DNA from: Sphingomonas glacialis | Lineage (GTDB): Bacteria > Pseudomonadota > Alphaproteobacteria > Sphingomonadales > Sphingomonadaceae | Assembly (NCBI RefSeq): GCF_014653575.1 | Contig: NZ_BNAQ01000001.1 | Span: 62,001-126,000 of the forward strand | Length of the DNA: 64,000 nucleotides | Reading direction: 5' to 3' | Shown: positions 19,884 through 28,277 of the stretch, one piece after another | How positions within the stretch are numbered: position 1 is the first letter of the stretch | How the letters are laid out: each line of letters starts with the position of its first letter | The notes under the pieces: model-generated | The model's database searches: none | What the model saw: the letters and a program-made list of their open reading frames with translations, nothing else | What the model was told of the DNA's origin: nothing | Translations under genes and position numbers: made by a program

Positions 19884-20434
19884 GTTGCTCTCCCTCCCTT
19901 TCCCTCTGCCGCATGCGGGAGCATCGGGTCGGTCATGCCCCCAGTATGACCTAAACAGCGCGGGGCGCTGTTTTCCCGATGCTGGTGGCCGAGCGCAGCG
20001 AGGTCGGGTGAGGGGTGTGTTGCGTCGTTGGGAAAACGCCGGTCGGCAAAGCCGCCGTCGGACGGGTTCGTCACGAGGGCGACCCGCCGGCCGATTTGGG
20101 CGATCCGCTGTGCGGACCGGCGGCCGGCACGGCCGCCTTCGCCCAAATGCAAACGTCCGGGCCGTTTCCGACCCGGACGCCTGCGTGACGATCGCTCGTC
20201 AGCCCCCATTTAGGCCTTCGCTGCCAGCCCTGCGGCGGCGCTGAAGGCCAGTCCCCGAACCCACGGCCGTTGCCTGTGTGTCAGTGACAAAAGCGTTACG
20301 AGCGCGTCGGGAGGTTGTCATGGGGAATGTGGCCGTTGCGAACCGATTGCGGCGCGGCTGTGGCGCTTGCGCAACAGCTGCGTCCTTGGGGCAAGCGGTT
20401 GCCAGCGCATCGGCCGCGTCCTAGAGCGCTCGCC
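19884..20434. other. 551-bp region without a recognisable gene
   Basis: The reading frames here lack homology-like features. The first part (about 19890-20020) looks like a degraded family B repeat: it has CCCTCTGCCGCATGCGGGAG and the GGCCGAGCGCAG-GAGG segment shared with copy B5. The part from 20094 to 20178 holds two strong hairpins (separate entry). The remainder should carry the lolC operon promoter. Confidence 0.6.
20094..20178. repeat. Nested inverted repeats, two stable hairpins
   Basis: The perfect 10-bp arms ATTTGGGCGA (20094-20103) and TCGCCCAAAT (20139-20148) enclose an 8-bp perfect hairpin, GGCGGCCG/CGGCCGCC (20119-20137). A second hairpin, GTCCGGG/CCCGGAC (20155-20178), follows directly. 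It may be a 3' end for the receptor transcript, a small RNA, or a repeat of unknown family. No T run is present. Confidence 0.5.
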
Positions 20435-21685
20435 ATGATCCTCTCCCGCTATGAACGCATGATCGCCCGGCGCTATTTGCTGCCCGGCAAGGGCGAGGGG
20501 TTCATCTTCCTCGTCGCCGGTATCAGTCTTGTCGCCGTGATGCTCGGAGTCGCCGCGCTCGTCATCGTGATGAGCGTGATGAACGGCTTTCGCGCCGAGC
20601 TGTTTGACAAGATCGTCGGGCTCAACGGCCATGCCGTCGTCCAGGCGTACGGCGGCCAGATGCGCGACTGGCGTCAAGTCGTCGGGCTCGCCGAGACGAC
20701 CAAGGGCGTGACCAGCGCAACGCCGCTGATCGAACAGCCGCTGATGGCGACCTATAACGGCCGCGTCGAAGGCGTGCTGGTGCGCGGGATGCGCGTGTCG
20801 GACATCCGTTCGAACAAGACGATCGGCAGCAAGGTCGTGATGGGCTCGCTGTCGTCGCTGATGCCGGGCAGCGGCCAGATCGCGATCGGCTCGGGGCTTG
20901 CCGACCAATTGGGCGCGGTCGTCGGCAGCCAGATCTCGCTGATCAGCCCGCAAGGGCAGACCACGCCGTTCGGCACGGTGCCGCGGATCGTGCAATATAC
21001 TGTCGGCGCGGTCTTCACGATCGGCGTCTATGATTACGACAAGGCCTATATCATCATGCCGATGGAGGACGCGCAGACGCTCCTCATGCTCGGCGACTCG
21101 GTCAACATGATCGAGCTGCAAACGAGCAATGCCGATCAGGTCGGGCCGATCCTCGCGCCGCTTGCGAATAAGGTCGGCAAGATGGGGGTCATCCAGGACT
21201 GGCGGCAGATGAACGCGCAGCTGTTCGAAGCGCTCGCGGTCGAGCGCGTCGCGATGTTCACCGTGCTGTCGATCATCATCCTCGTTGCGGTGTTCAACAT
21301 CCTGTCGTCGCTGATCATGCTGGTCCGCGCCAAGACCCGCGACATCGCGATCCTGCGGACGATGGGGGCGAGCAGAGGCGGGATGATCCGCATCTTCATG
21401 ACGGTCGGCACAACGATCGGCGCGCTCGGCGTCGTCGCGGGGCTGATGCTCGGGTTCATCTTCCTCTATTTCCGCCAGAGCGTGGTCGATTTCGTCCAGC
21501 TCGTGACGGGGCAGAACCTGTGGGATCCCTCGATCCGCTTCCTGAGCGAACTGCCGTCGAAGACCGACCCGGTCGAAGTCACCGTCATTGCGCTGATGGC
21601 GCTGCTGTTCAGTTTCCTCGCCACACTCTACCCCGCGCTGAAAGCGGCGAGCACCGATCCCGTCCAGGTTTTGCGCTATGAATAA
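20435..21685 (+). CDS. lolC: Lipoprotein-releasing ABC transporter permease LolC/LolE
   Basis: This is the inner-membrane subunit of the Lol complex, which extracts mature lipoproteins for delivery to the outer membrane. The 416-residue protein begins [20 protein letters not shown]. It has a first membrane helix ([30 protein letters not shown]), a large periplasmic domain, and three C-terminal helices with [17 protein letters not shown], the FtsX-type cytoplasmic loop. Alphaproteobacteria usually have a single LolC/E hybrid, so C versus E is not resolved. The start avoids a 40-residue non-conserved extension. It overlaps lolD by 8 bp. Confidence 0.92.
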   Translation: MILSRYERMIARRYLLPGKGEGFIFLVAGISLVAVMLGVAALVIVMSVMNGFRAELFDKIVGLNGHAVVQAYGGQMRDWRQVVGLAETTKGVTSATPLIEQPLMATYNGRVEGVLVRGMRVSDIRSNKTIGSKVVMGSLSSLMPGSGQIAIGSGLADQLGAVVGSQISLISPQGQTTPFGTVPRIVQYTVGAVFTIGVYDYDKAYIIMPMEDAQTLLMLGDSVNMIELQTSNADQVGPILAPLANKVGKMGVIQDWRQMNAQLFEALAVERVAMFTVLSIIILVAVFNILSSLIMLVRAKTRDIAILRTMGASRGGMIRIFMTVGTTIGALGVVAGLMLGFIFLYFRQSVVDFVQLVTGQNLWDPSIRFLSELPSKTDPVEVTVIALMALLFSFLATLYPALKAASTDPVQVLRYE

Positions 21686-22352
21686 TCCGGTCCTCGGCGT
21701 CACCGGGCTGACGCGCAGCTTCGAACAGGGCGGGCAGACGATCGAGGTCCTGCGCGGCGTCGACCTGCAAGTCGGTGCGGGCGAGATCGTCGCGTTGCTC
21801 GGCCCCTCGGGCTCGGGCAAGTCGACGCTGTTGCAGGCGGTCGGGCTGCTCGAGGGTGGCTTTGGCGGCTCGATCCTGATCGATGGCGAGGAGACCGCGC
21901 GGCTCAACGCCGACGGGCGCACGCGCGTCCGGCGCGACAAGCTCGGCTTCGTCTATCAATTCCACCATTTGCTGCCAGACTTCAACGCGACCGAGAATGT
22001 CGTCCTGCCGCAGATGATCCGCGACAAGACGCGCGCAGAGGCCAACGAGCGCTCGACCGCCTTGCTCACCGCGCTCGGCCTCGGCCACCGCCTGACGCAT
22101 CGCCCGAGCCAATTGTCGGGTGGCGAGCAACAACGCGTCGCGGTCGCGCGCGCGCTCGCCAATCAGCCGGCGCTGGTGCTGGCGGACGAGCCGACCGGCA
22201 ATCTCGACGAGGCGACCGCCGACGTGGTGCTCGCCGAATTCCTGCGGCTGGTGCGCGGCGAGGGGACCGCCGCGCTCGTCGCGACGCACAACGAGCGGAT
22301 GGCGCTCAAGATGGACCGTGTCGTGCGGCTGCACGAGGGGAGATTGGCATGA
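21678..22352 (+). CDS. lolD: Lipoprotein-releasing ABC transporter ATPase LolD
   Basis: LolD powers lipoprotein release. The 224-residue ABC protein has Walker [21 protein letters not shown], a Q-loop in [17 protein letters not shown] (typical of LolD), signature [15 protein letters not shown], and Walker [18 protein letters not shown]. It overlaps both neighbours: 8 bp with lolC and 4 bp (ATGA) with the following gene, indicating a tightly coupled operon. Confidence 0.96.
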   Translation: MNNPVLGVTGLTRSFEQGGQTIEVLRGVDLQVGAGEIVALLGPSGSGKSTLLQAVGLLEGGFGGSILIDGEETARLNADGRTRVRRDKLGFVYQFHHLLPDFNATENVVLPQMIRDKTRAEANERSTALLTALGLGHRLTHRPSQLSGGEQQRVAVARALANQPALVLADEPTGNLDEATADVVLAEFLRLVRGEGTAALVATHNERMALKMDRVVRLHEGRLA

Positions 22353-23245
22353 AACGCGCGGTCGGGATTCTTATCGGCACCTTGGGTGCTTTCTGTGGTT
22401 CCACCGCATCGGCGCGCTGCAGCCTTCCCGTCGGATGGGATGGCGTGGTCGGGAAGCAGGCGCACTATATCGTCTTCGGGGAACTGCACGGCAGCGCGGA
22501 GACTCCCGCCGCAATCGGCGAGATCGCGTGCGCGCTGGCTGAGCGCAACACGCCGTTGCTGGTTGCCGTCGAACTCGAGGATAACGCCGGCCTGCAACGC
22601 GCTTGGTCGGAACCACAATCCGGCTTTGCAGCGGCGGCGTTGCAGGCGATGCCCGAATGGAAGACGCGCAACGATGGCGTGACGAGCCAGGCGATGCTGG
22701 ACTTGCTGGTCGCATTGCACACGCTGAAGGACGCGGGTCGCAAAATCCATGTCGTCGCGTTCAACGATACGGCGCTAGCCGCATCGACGCGCTTCAAGGA
22801 TCTGCCGGGGCAGGGCCCGCACGAGGCTGGACAAGCGGAGAACATCCGGGCCGCCGACGCCGTTCAAGCCTATGAACGGGTGCTGGTGCTCGTCGGCAAC
22901 TATCACGCACGCAAGCGGCCGATCGCGCCCGGCGGCGTATCCTACGAGCCGATGGCGATGCGCCTTGCCGATCCGTCGCGGATCGTATCGATCAACGTCC
23001 TGAACAGCGGCGGTCAAGTATGGAATTGCCAGATCAAAGGCAACGTCCGGGCGCCGGGACCGATCACCGCCGCGATACTCGACTGCGGCCCGCACTCGGC
23101 CGGTGTTCCGGAAGACTGGGTCGCCCCTCCGCGGATCGTCGCCACGAATGGCGCGGCCGGCCCGAACAGTCCGGCGGGCGCGTACGACGCGACGCTCCTG
23201 ATCGGCACGGTTACGGCGTCTCCGCCGGCCAAGGCGCCGCAATGA
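22349..23245 (+). CDS. Secreted Tiki/ChaN-like protein of unknown function
   Basis: The 298-residue protein has a signal peptide ([19 protein letters not shown]). Its motifs [20 protein letters not shown] and [12 protein letters not shown] recall the paired GE-H and G-H blocks of the ChaN/Tiki/erythromycin-esterase-like superfamily, which use Glu/His residues for metal or haem binding. A later Cys pair (VWNCQIKG and LDCGPHSAG) could form a disulfide. Start and stop both overlap neighbours (ATGA on each side), tying it to lolCD and the acetyltransferase. A periplasmic role linked to lipoprotein transport is only a guess from context. Confidence 0.6.
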   Translation: MKRAVGILIGTLGAFCGSTASARCSLPVGWDGVVGKQAHYIVFGELHGSAETPAAIGEIACALAERNTPLLVAVELEDNAGLQRAWSEPQSGFAAAALQAMPEWKTRNDGVTSQAMLDLLVALHTLKDAGRKIHVVAFNDTALAASTRFKDLPGQGPHEAGQAENIRAADAVQAYERVLVLVGNYHARKRPIAPGGVSYEPMAMRLADPSRIVSINVLNSGGQVWNCQIKGNVRAPGPITAAILDCGPHSAGVPEDWVAPPRIVATNGAAGPNSPAGAYDATLLIGTVTASPPAKAPQ

Positions 23246-23844
23246 CCACCTGGACCGAGGCGCCGACGATGGTCGGCCGGCACGTCACGTTGCGGCCCAC
23301 TCAGGCCGAGGATCGCGACGCGATCGTCGCGGCGGCGGCGGATGGGAAGATCAGCGAGCTGTTCTTCACCAACGTCTCGACGCTGACCGATCCCGAAGCC
23401 TTTATGGCGGCCTTGTTCAAGGAACGCGACTTCGGGCGGGCGATGCCGTTTACCGTGTGCACGCCCGACGGCCGCGTCGTTGGGCTCACGCGCTACATGC
23501 GGATGAGCGCAGGCCATAAGCGGCTCGAAATCGGCGGGACGTTCTATGCCAAGTCGGTCCAGCGCAGCGGTGTCAATACCGAGGCCAAGCTGCTGCTGCT
23601 GCGTCATGCCTTCGAGGTACTGGGTTGCAACGCCGTCCAGATCCGCACCGACTGGTTCAACAAGCGCTCGCAGGCGGCGATCGAGCGGCTCGGCGCCAAG
23701 CGTGACGGGATCTTGCGCAACCATCAGGTGATGGATGGCCGGGTGCGCGATCTTGTGGTCTATTCGATCATCGCGAGCGAATGGGCCGGGGTCGAGCGCA
23801 ATCTGTGCTTCCTGCTCGCGCGCAACGAAGGGACATCCGCATGA
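23242..23844 (+). CDS. GNAT-family N-acetyltransferase (RimJ/RimL-like)
   Basis: The 200-residue protein has the RimJ/RimL layout: an N-terminal HVTLRPTQAEDRDAIVAAA, the central sheet RLEIGGTFYAKSVQRSGVNTEAKLLLLRHAFEVLGCNAVQIRTDWFNKRSQAAIERLGAKRDGILRNH and a final DLVVYSIIASEW. Such enzymes acetylate N-terminal amines of proteins or small molecules; the substrate is unknown. ATGA overlaps on both ends place it in the lolC-gpx operon. Confidence 0.88.
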   Translation: MTTWTEAPTMVGRHVTLRPTQAEDRDAIVAAAADGKISELFFTNVSTLTDPEAFMAALFKERDFGRAMPFTVCTPDGRVVGLTRYMRMSAGHKRLEIGGTFYAKSVQRSGVNTEAKLLLLRHAFEVLGCNAVQIRTDWFNKRSQAAIERLGAKRDGILRNHQVMDGRVRDLVVYSIIASEWAGVERNLCFLLARNEGTSA

Positions 23845-24320
23845 CCGCGATCACCGACCTCACCGTCAAGGCCGCCGATGGTTCGCCCGTCGATCTCTCC
23901 ACTTATGCCGGCAAGGTGCTGCTGATCGTCAATACCGCTTCGAAATGCGGGTTTACGCCGCAATATGAGGGGCTCGAGGCGCTGCATCGCAAGTTCGCCG
24001 GGCAGGCCTTCGAGGTGCTTGGCTTCCCGTGCAACCAGTTCGGCGCGCAGGAGCCGGGCGATGCCGCCGAGATCGCCAATTTTTGCTCGCTGACGTATGA
24101 CGTGACCTTCCCTGTGTTTGCCAAGGTCGACGTCAACGGGGCGAACGCCGATCCCTTGTTCACCGAACTCAAGAAACAGGCCCCAGGCCTGCTCGGCCTG
24201 CAGGGCATCAAGTGGAACTTCACCAAGTTCCTCGTCGGCAAGGACGGCCGCGTCGTCGAGCGCTATGCGCCGACGACCAAGCCTGCCGATATCGAGGCGG
24301 ATATCGCGAAGCTGCTGTAG
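23841..24320 (+). CDS. Glutathione peroxidase family thiol peroxidase
   Basis: The 159-residue peroxidase reduces peroxides with a catalytic Cys (not selenocysteine) in IVNTASKCGFTPQYEGLEAL. The family blocks GFPCNQFGAQEPG (Gln) and GIKWNFTKFLVGKDG (Trp-Asn) complete the tetrad. A second Cys at NFCSLTYDV could serve as a resolving residue, as in thioredoxin-dependent members. The start overlaps the acetyltransferase stop. It is the last gene before a family C repeat. Confidence 0.94.
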   Translation: MTAITDLTVKAADGSPVDLSTYAGKVLLIVNTASKCGFTPQYEGLEALHRKFAGQAFEVLGFPCNQFGAQEPGDAAEIANFCSLTYDVTFPVFAKVDVNGANADPLFTELKKQAPGLLGLQGIKWNFTKFLVGKDGRVVERYAPTTKPADIEADIAKLL

Positions 24321-24324
24321 ATTG

Positions 24325-24457
24325 GTTCGCGCGGAGGCGCGGAGAACGCAGAGATGGCGCGCTCCTAGCAAGCGACTGATAGACCCTCCCGTTTCAGGTT
24401 GACGCGCGCCGCGCGTTTCAGTCTTCCGCTCTGCGTCCTCTGCGCCTCTGCGCGAAC
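24325..24457. repeat. Dispersed inverted repeat, family C (copy C1)
   Basis: The arms GTTCGCGCGGAGGCGCGGAG and its near complement CTCTGCGCCTCTGCGCGAAC flank about 70 bases. The same arms occur at 45771-45950, and a single arm at 59628-59660; C2 and C3 are followed by TCTTCTTC-like runs, here ACTTCTTATC. It fills the gap between glutathione peroxidase and dnaE. Confidence 0.8.
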
Positions 24458-24547
24458 AAAACTTCTTATCCTCCCCTCGACGATATCCACCGCATTTTGC
24501 GAGTCACCGCCTTCCCTGAATTGGGCGCACCCCCCATAGTCACATCC

Positions 24548-27500
24548 ATGTCGCATTCCGGTTTCGTCCCCCTTCGTATCTTCTCCTCCTTCACCATGCT
24601 CGACGGCGCGATCGAGCCCAAGGCCATCGCCAAGCGAGCGCAGGAACTCGGTTTCCCGGCCGCCGCGCTGACCGATCGCAACGGCCTTTATGCCGCGATG
24701 GCCTATTCCGATGCGGCGCGCGCGGCGGGCGTGCAGCCGATCATCGGCGCAATGCTCGGTGTGTGTCGCCCGGGGATGCCCGAGGGCATGACGCCGGTGC
24801 TCGACTGGATCGCGCTCTATGCGCAGGACGAGGTCGGCTATCAGAACCTGTGCGTGCTCGTCTCGCAGGCGCATCTCGATCGTCCGCTCGAACTCAACGC
24901 GCATGTCGATTTTGCCGCGCTGGAAGGCCGCACGGAAGGGCTGATCGCGCTTACCGCAGGGCGCGAGGGCGGGCTTGCCAAGCTGTTCGCCGAGGATCAG
25001 CCCGACCGCGCGCTGGCCTATTGCGAACGCCTCGAGACGCTGTTCCCCGACCGGCTCTATATCGAGTTGACGCGGCGCGGAGACGAGATCGAAACCAAGG
25101 CCGAGAACGCGCTGCTCGACCTCGCCTATGACCGCGATCTGCCGATCGTCGCGACCAACCCATGCTGCTTCGCCGAGCCCGGCTTCAGCGAGGCGCACGA
25201 TATCCTGCTGTGCATCGCCAGCTCGACCTACATTGCCAGCGAAGACCGCGTGCGCAGCTCGCCCGATGCGTGGATGAAGCCCGCCAAGGACATGCGCGCG
25301 CTGTTCGCCGATCTGCCCGAGGCGATCGACAATACGCTGGTGGTCGCGCAGCGCTGCGGTGTCGCGGCGCCCAAGCGCAAGCCGATCCTGCCGAGTTTGG
25401 CGGGTGATCCGACCGCCGAGGCGGCGAAGCTGCGCGAAGACGCGCATGCGGGGTTGGAGCGACGGCTGGATCGGATTGCGGAACTCGCCGTCTCTGCTCC
25501 CCTCCCGCCTGCGGGAGGGGCTGGGGGTGGGCGCCCGACCTCAACAAGCGATACCGCAGCCGGAGAGCGCGAGCCCACCCCCAACCCCTCCCGCAAGCGG
25601 GAGGGGGGTGAAGAAGGGGGAGCCGATGACTGGCGCGCCGTCTACCGCACCCGGCTCGATTTCGAGCTCGACGTCATCATCCAGATGGGCTTCCCCGGCT
25701 ATTTCCTGATAGTCGCCGACTTCATCAAATGGGCGAAGGATCACGACATCCCGGTCGGCCCAGGCCGCGGTTCGGGCGCAGGCTCGGTCGTCGCCTGGGC
25801 GCTGACGATCACCGATCTCGATCCGATCAAGCTGGGGCTGCTGTTCGAACGCTTCCTCAATCCGGAACGCGTGTCGATGCCCGACTTCGACATCGATTTC
25901 TGCGAAACCCGCCGCGGCGAGGTGATCCGCTACGTCCAGGAGAAATACGGCCGCGACCAGGTCGCGCAGATCATCACCTTCGGGCGCCTGAAGGCGCGCG
26001 CGGTGCTCAAGGACACCGGCCGCGTGCTACAGATGGGCTATGGCCAGATCGACCGGCTCGCCAAGCTGATCCCGAACTTGCCCGCCGATCCGTGGACGCT
26101 GAAGCGCGCGCTCGACGGCGTGGTAGAGCTCCACGCCGAGTACAAGTCGGACAGCAACGTCCGCCATCTGCTCGACCTCGCGATGCAGCTCGAGGGCCTC
26201 CCGCGCCACAGCTCGACGCACGCCGCAGGCGTGGTGATCGGCGATCGGCCGCTCGCCGATCTCGTCCCGCTCTATCGCGACCCGCGCTCTGACATGCCCG
26301 TCACGCAGTTCGACATGAAATATGTCGAAGGCGCGGGCCTGGTGAAGTTCGACTTCTTGGGCCTCAAGACGCTCTCCGTGCTCAAGAAGGCGATCGACCT
26401 GCTTGCCGCGCGCGGGGTGGTGCTCGATCTCGACGCGCTCGAATGGGATGACGAGGGCGTCTACAAGCTGCTCCAGAAGGGTGACACGGTCGGCGTCTTC
26501 CAGCTCGAATCCGAGGGGATGCGGCGCACGTTGTCGGCGGTGCGGCCGTCGAACTTCGGCGACATCATCGCGCTCGTCTCGCTCTATCGCCCGGGCCCGA
26601 TGGACAACATCCCGATGTTCGGCCGCCGCAAGAACGGGCTCGAACCGATCGAGTACCCGCATCCGCTGCTCGAGGGCATCCTGTCCGAGACCTACGGCAT
26701 CTTCGTCTACCAGGAACAGGTGATGCAGGCCGCGCAGATCCTCGCGGGCTATTCGCTCGGGCAAGCCGACATGCTGCGCCGCGCGATGGGCAAGAAGAAC
26801 CAGGCCGAGATGGACGCGCAAAGAGCCCATTTTGCCGAGGGGTGCCTGACGATCAACGGCATCAACGCCGCCAAGGCGAACGAGCTATTCGACTTGATCG
26901 ACAAGTTCGCCGGCTACGGCTTCAACAAGTCGCACGCCGCCGCCTATGCCTTGCTGTCGTACCAGACGGCGTGGCTCAAGGCGCATCACCCACACGAATT
27001 CTTCGCCGCCTCGATGTGCTTCGATCTCACGCTGACCGACAAGCTCAGCATCTTCGTCGACGACATGCGGCGGCTCGGCGTCAAGCTGCTGCCGCCGTGC
27101 ATCCTGCGCAGCGAAGCCGACTTCACGGTGGAAGACAGCGGCGACGGGCTCGCCGTCCGCTATGCGCTCGCCGCGCTGAAATCGGTCGGCGAGGGGGCGA
27201 TGGAGAAGGTCGTCGCCGAGCGCGACGCGAACGGGCGGTTCGACTCGATCGACGATCTCGCGCGCCGGATCGACCCGCGCGTCATGAACAAGCGCCAGCT
27301 CGAGACGCTCGCTGCGGCGGGCGCGTTCGACGGACTCAACGATAATCGCGCGGGGATCCTCGCTTGCGCCGAGACGATCCTGGCGACCGCCGCGCGGATC
27401 CACGAGCAGAAGACCAGCGGGCAGGGCGGTCTGTTCGGCACTGCGGAAGCGTCCGAGCCGCCGATCAAGCTCCCGCTGTCGGCGCGCTGGACGCTTGCCG

Positions 27501-28165
27501 AGCGGATGGACCAGGAGCGCGACGCCTTCGGCTTCTATTTCTCGGCGCATCCGGTCGATCGCCACAGCCACCTCGCCAAGATGCACGGCGCGCGCAGCTT
27601 TGCGACCTTGGGCGAGCTCAACATCCCCGACGACGGGACGCGGACCGGCGCGACGATGGCGGCGCTGGTCGAGGATGCGCGCTGGCGGACATCGGCGCGC
27701 GGCAAGCGCTACCTGATGGCGACGCTGTCGGATCCGTCGGGGCAGTTCGTCGCGACGTGCTTCGACGATTCGGTCGCCGCCGATCTCGAGGAAGCGGCGC
27801 GCAACGGCGGGTGCGGGCTGGTGACGGTCGAGCTCGATCGCCGTCCGGGCGAGGAGACTCCGCGCGTTTCGGTCAAGCGGATCCAGCCGTTCGAGGCGCT
27901 CGCCAACGATGCGCGCTTCAGCCTCGAGCTGACGATCGCCTCGCCCGCCGGCATGGCGTCGCTCGCGGCGATGATCGGCGATGCGCGCGGCGCACGTGGC
28001 GAAGTGTGGGCGACGGTCGCGGTTCCCGGGGGAAATACCGCGCGCGTTCTGCTCGGCCGCGACTTCCTGCTCGACGGCGAGCTTGTCGGGCGGATCGAAG
28101 CGCTGCAGGATGTCGGCAATGTGGTGCTGCGCACCAGCGGCGCGCAGCTGTCGCTGGTGGGGTGA
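24548..28165 (+). CDS. dnaE: DNA polymerase III alpha subunit DnaE, with an in-frame repeat insertion
   Basis: DnaE is the replicative polymerase. The 1,205-residue protein has an N-terminal PHP domain. The usual metal His pair of the first motif is lost (LRIFSSFTMLDG), so PHP nuclease activity is unlikely. The polymerase core has catalytic Asp residues in SMPDFDIDFCETRRGE (about residue 446 onward), GPGRGSGAGSVVAWAL and PGPMDNIPMF. C-terminal helix-hairpin-helix and OB regions follow. Residues about 317-353 are encoded by a family B palindromic repeat read in frame, a low-complexity Pro/Gly/Arg segment between PHP and palm. The start at 24548 avoids an unconserved extension. Confidence 0.96.
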   Translation: MSHSGFVPLRIFSSFTMLDGAIEPKAIAKRAQELGFPAAALTDRNGLYAAMAYSDAARAAGVQPIIGAMLGVCRPGMPEGMTPVLDWIALYAQDEVGYQNLCVLVSQAHLDRPLELNAHVDFAALEGRTEGLIALTAGREGGLAKLFAEDQPDRALAYCERLETLFPDRLYIELTRRGDEIETKAENALLDLAYDRDLPIVATNPCCFAEPGFSEAHDILLCIASSTYIASEDRVRSSPDAWMKPAKDMRALFADLPEAIDNTLVVAQRCGVAAPKRKPILPSLAGDPTAEAAKLREDAHAGLERRLDRIAELAVSAPLPPAGGAGGGRPTSTSDTAAGEREPTPNPSRKREGGEEGGADDWRAVYRTRLDFELDVIIQMGFPGYFLIVADFIKWAKDHDIPVGPGRGSGAGSVVAWALTITDLDPIKLGLLFERFLNPERVSMPDFDIDFCETRRGEVIRYVQEKYGRDQVAQIITFGRLKARAVLKDTGRVLQMGYGQIDRLAKLIPNLPADPWTLKRALDGVVELHAEYKSDSNVRHLLDLAMQLEGLPRHSSTHAAGVVIGDRPLADLVPLYRDPRSDMPVTQFDMKYVEGAGLVKFDFLGLKTLSVLKKAIDLLAARGVVLDLDALEWDDEGVYKLLQKGDTVGVFQLESEGMRRTLSAVRPSNFGDIIALVSLYRPGPMDNIPMFGRRKNGLEPIEYPHPLLEGILSETYGIFVYQEQVMQAAQILAGYSLGQADMLRRAMGKKNQAEMDAQRAHFAEGCLTINGINAAKANELFDLIDKFAGYGFNKSHAAAYALLSYQTAWLKAHHPHEFFAASMCFDLTLTDKLSIFVDDMRRLGVKLLPPCILRSEADFTVEDSGDGLAVRYALAALKSVGEGAMEKVVAERDANGRFDSIDDLARRIDPRVMNKRQLETLAAAGAFDGLNDNRAGILACAETILATAARIHEQKTSGQGGLFGTAEASEPPIKLPLSARWTLAERMDQERDAFGFYFSAHPVDRHSHLAKMHGARSFATLGELNIPDDGTRTGATMAALVEDARWRTSARGKRYLMATLSDPSGQFVATCFDDSVAADLEEAARNGGCGLVTVELDRRPGEETPRVSVKRIQPFEALANDARFSLELTIASPAGMASLAAMIGDARGARGEVWATVAVPGGNTARVLLGRDFLLDGELVGRIEALQDVGNVVLRTSGAQLSLVG
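25498..25608. repeat. Family B palindromic repeat inside dnaE (copy B3)
   Basis: This 111-bp palindrome (37 codons, a multiple of three) runs from TCCCCTCCCGCCTGCGGGAG to CCCGCAAGCGGGAGGGGGG. The inner arms are GGGGGTGGGC and GCCCACCCCC. It is nearly the same as the intergenic copy at 51579-51685. It stays open in the dnaE frame and adds a peptide rich in Pro, Gly, Arg and Glu. Confidence 0.9.
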
Positions 28166-28175
28166 GACAACCTAG

Positions 28176-28256
28176 TCCCCCTCCCGCTTGCGGGAGGGGT
28201 CAGGGGAGGGGAGTGGTGAGAGCGGGCAGCGAGATGCCCTCCCCCAGCCCCTCCCA
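28176..28256. repeat. Family B palindromic repeat between dnaE and the acyl-CoA ligase (copy B4)
   Basis: It opens with CCCCCTCCCGCTTGCGGGAGGGG and closes with CCCTCCCCCAGCCCCTCCC, a partly decayed second half. It ends about 20 bases before the next gene's start, so it forms part of that gene's leader. Confidence 0.8.
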
Positions 28257-28277
28257 TAAACAGGAGTGGAGTGTGGA

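Noticed and set aside
20318-21940. Minus-strand frame opposite lolC/lolD
   Set aside because: Overlaps two well-supported Lol genes; His/Asp/Arg-rich shadow.
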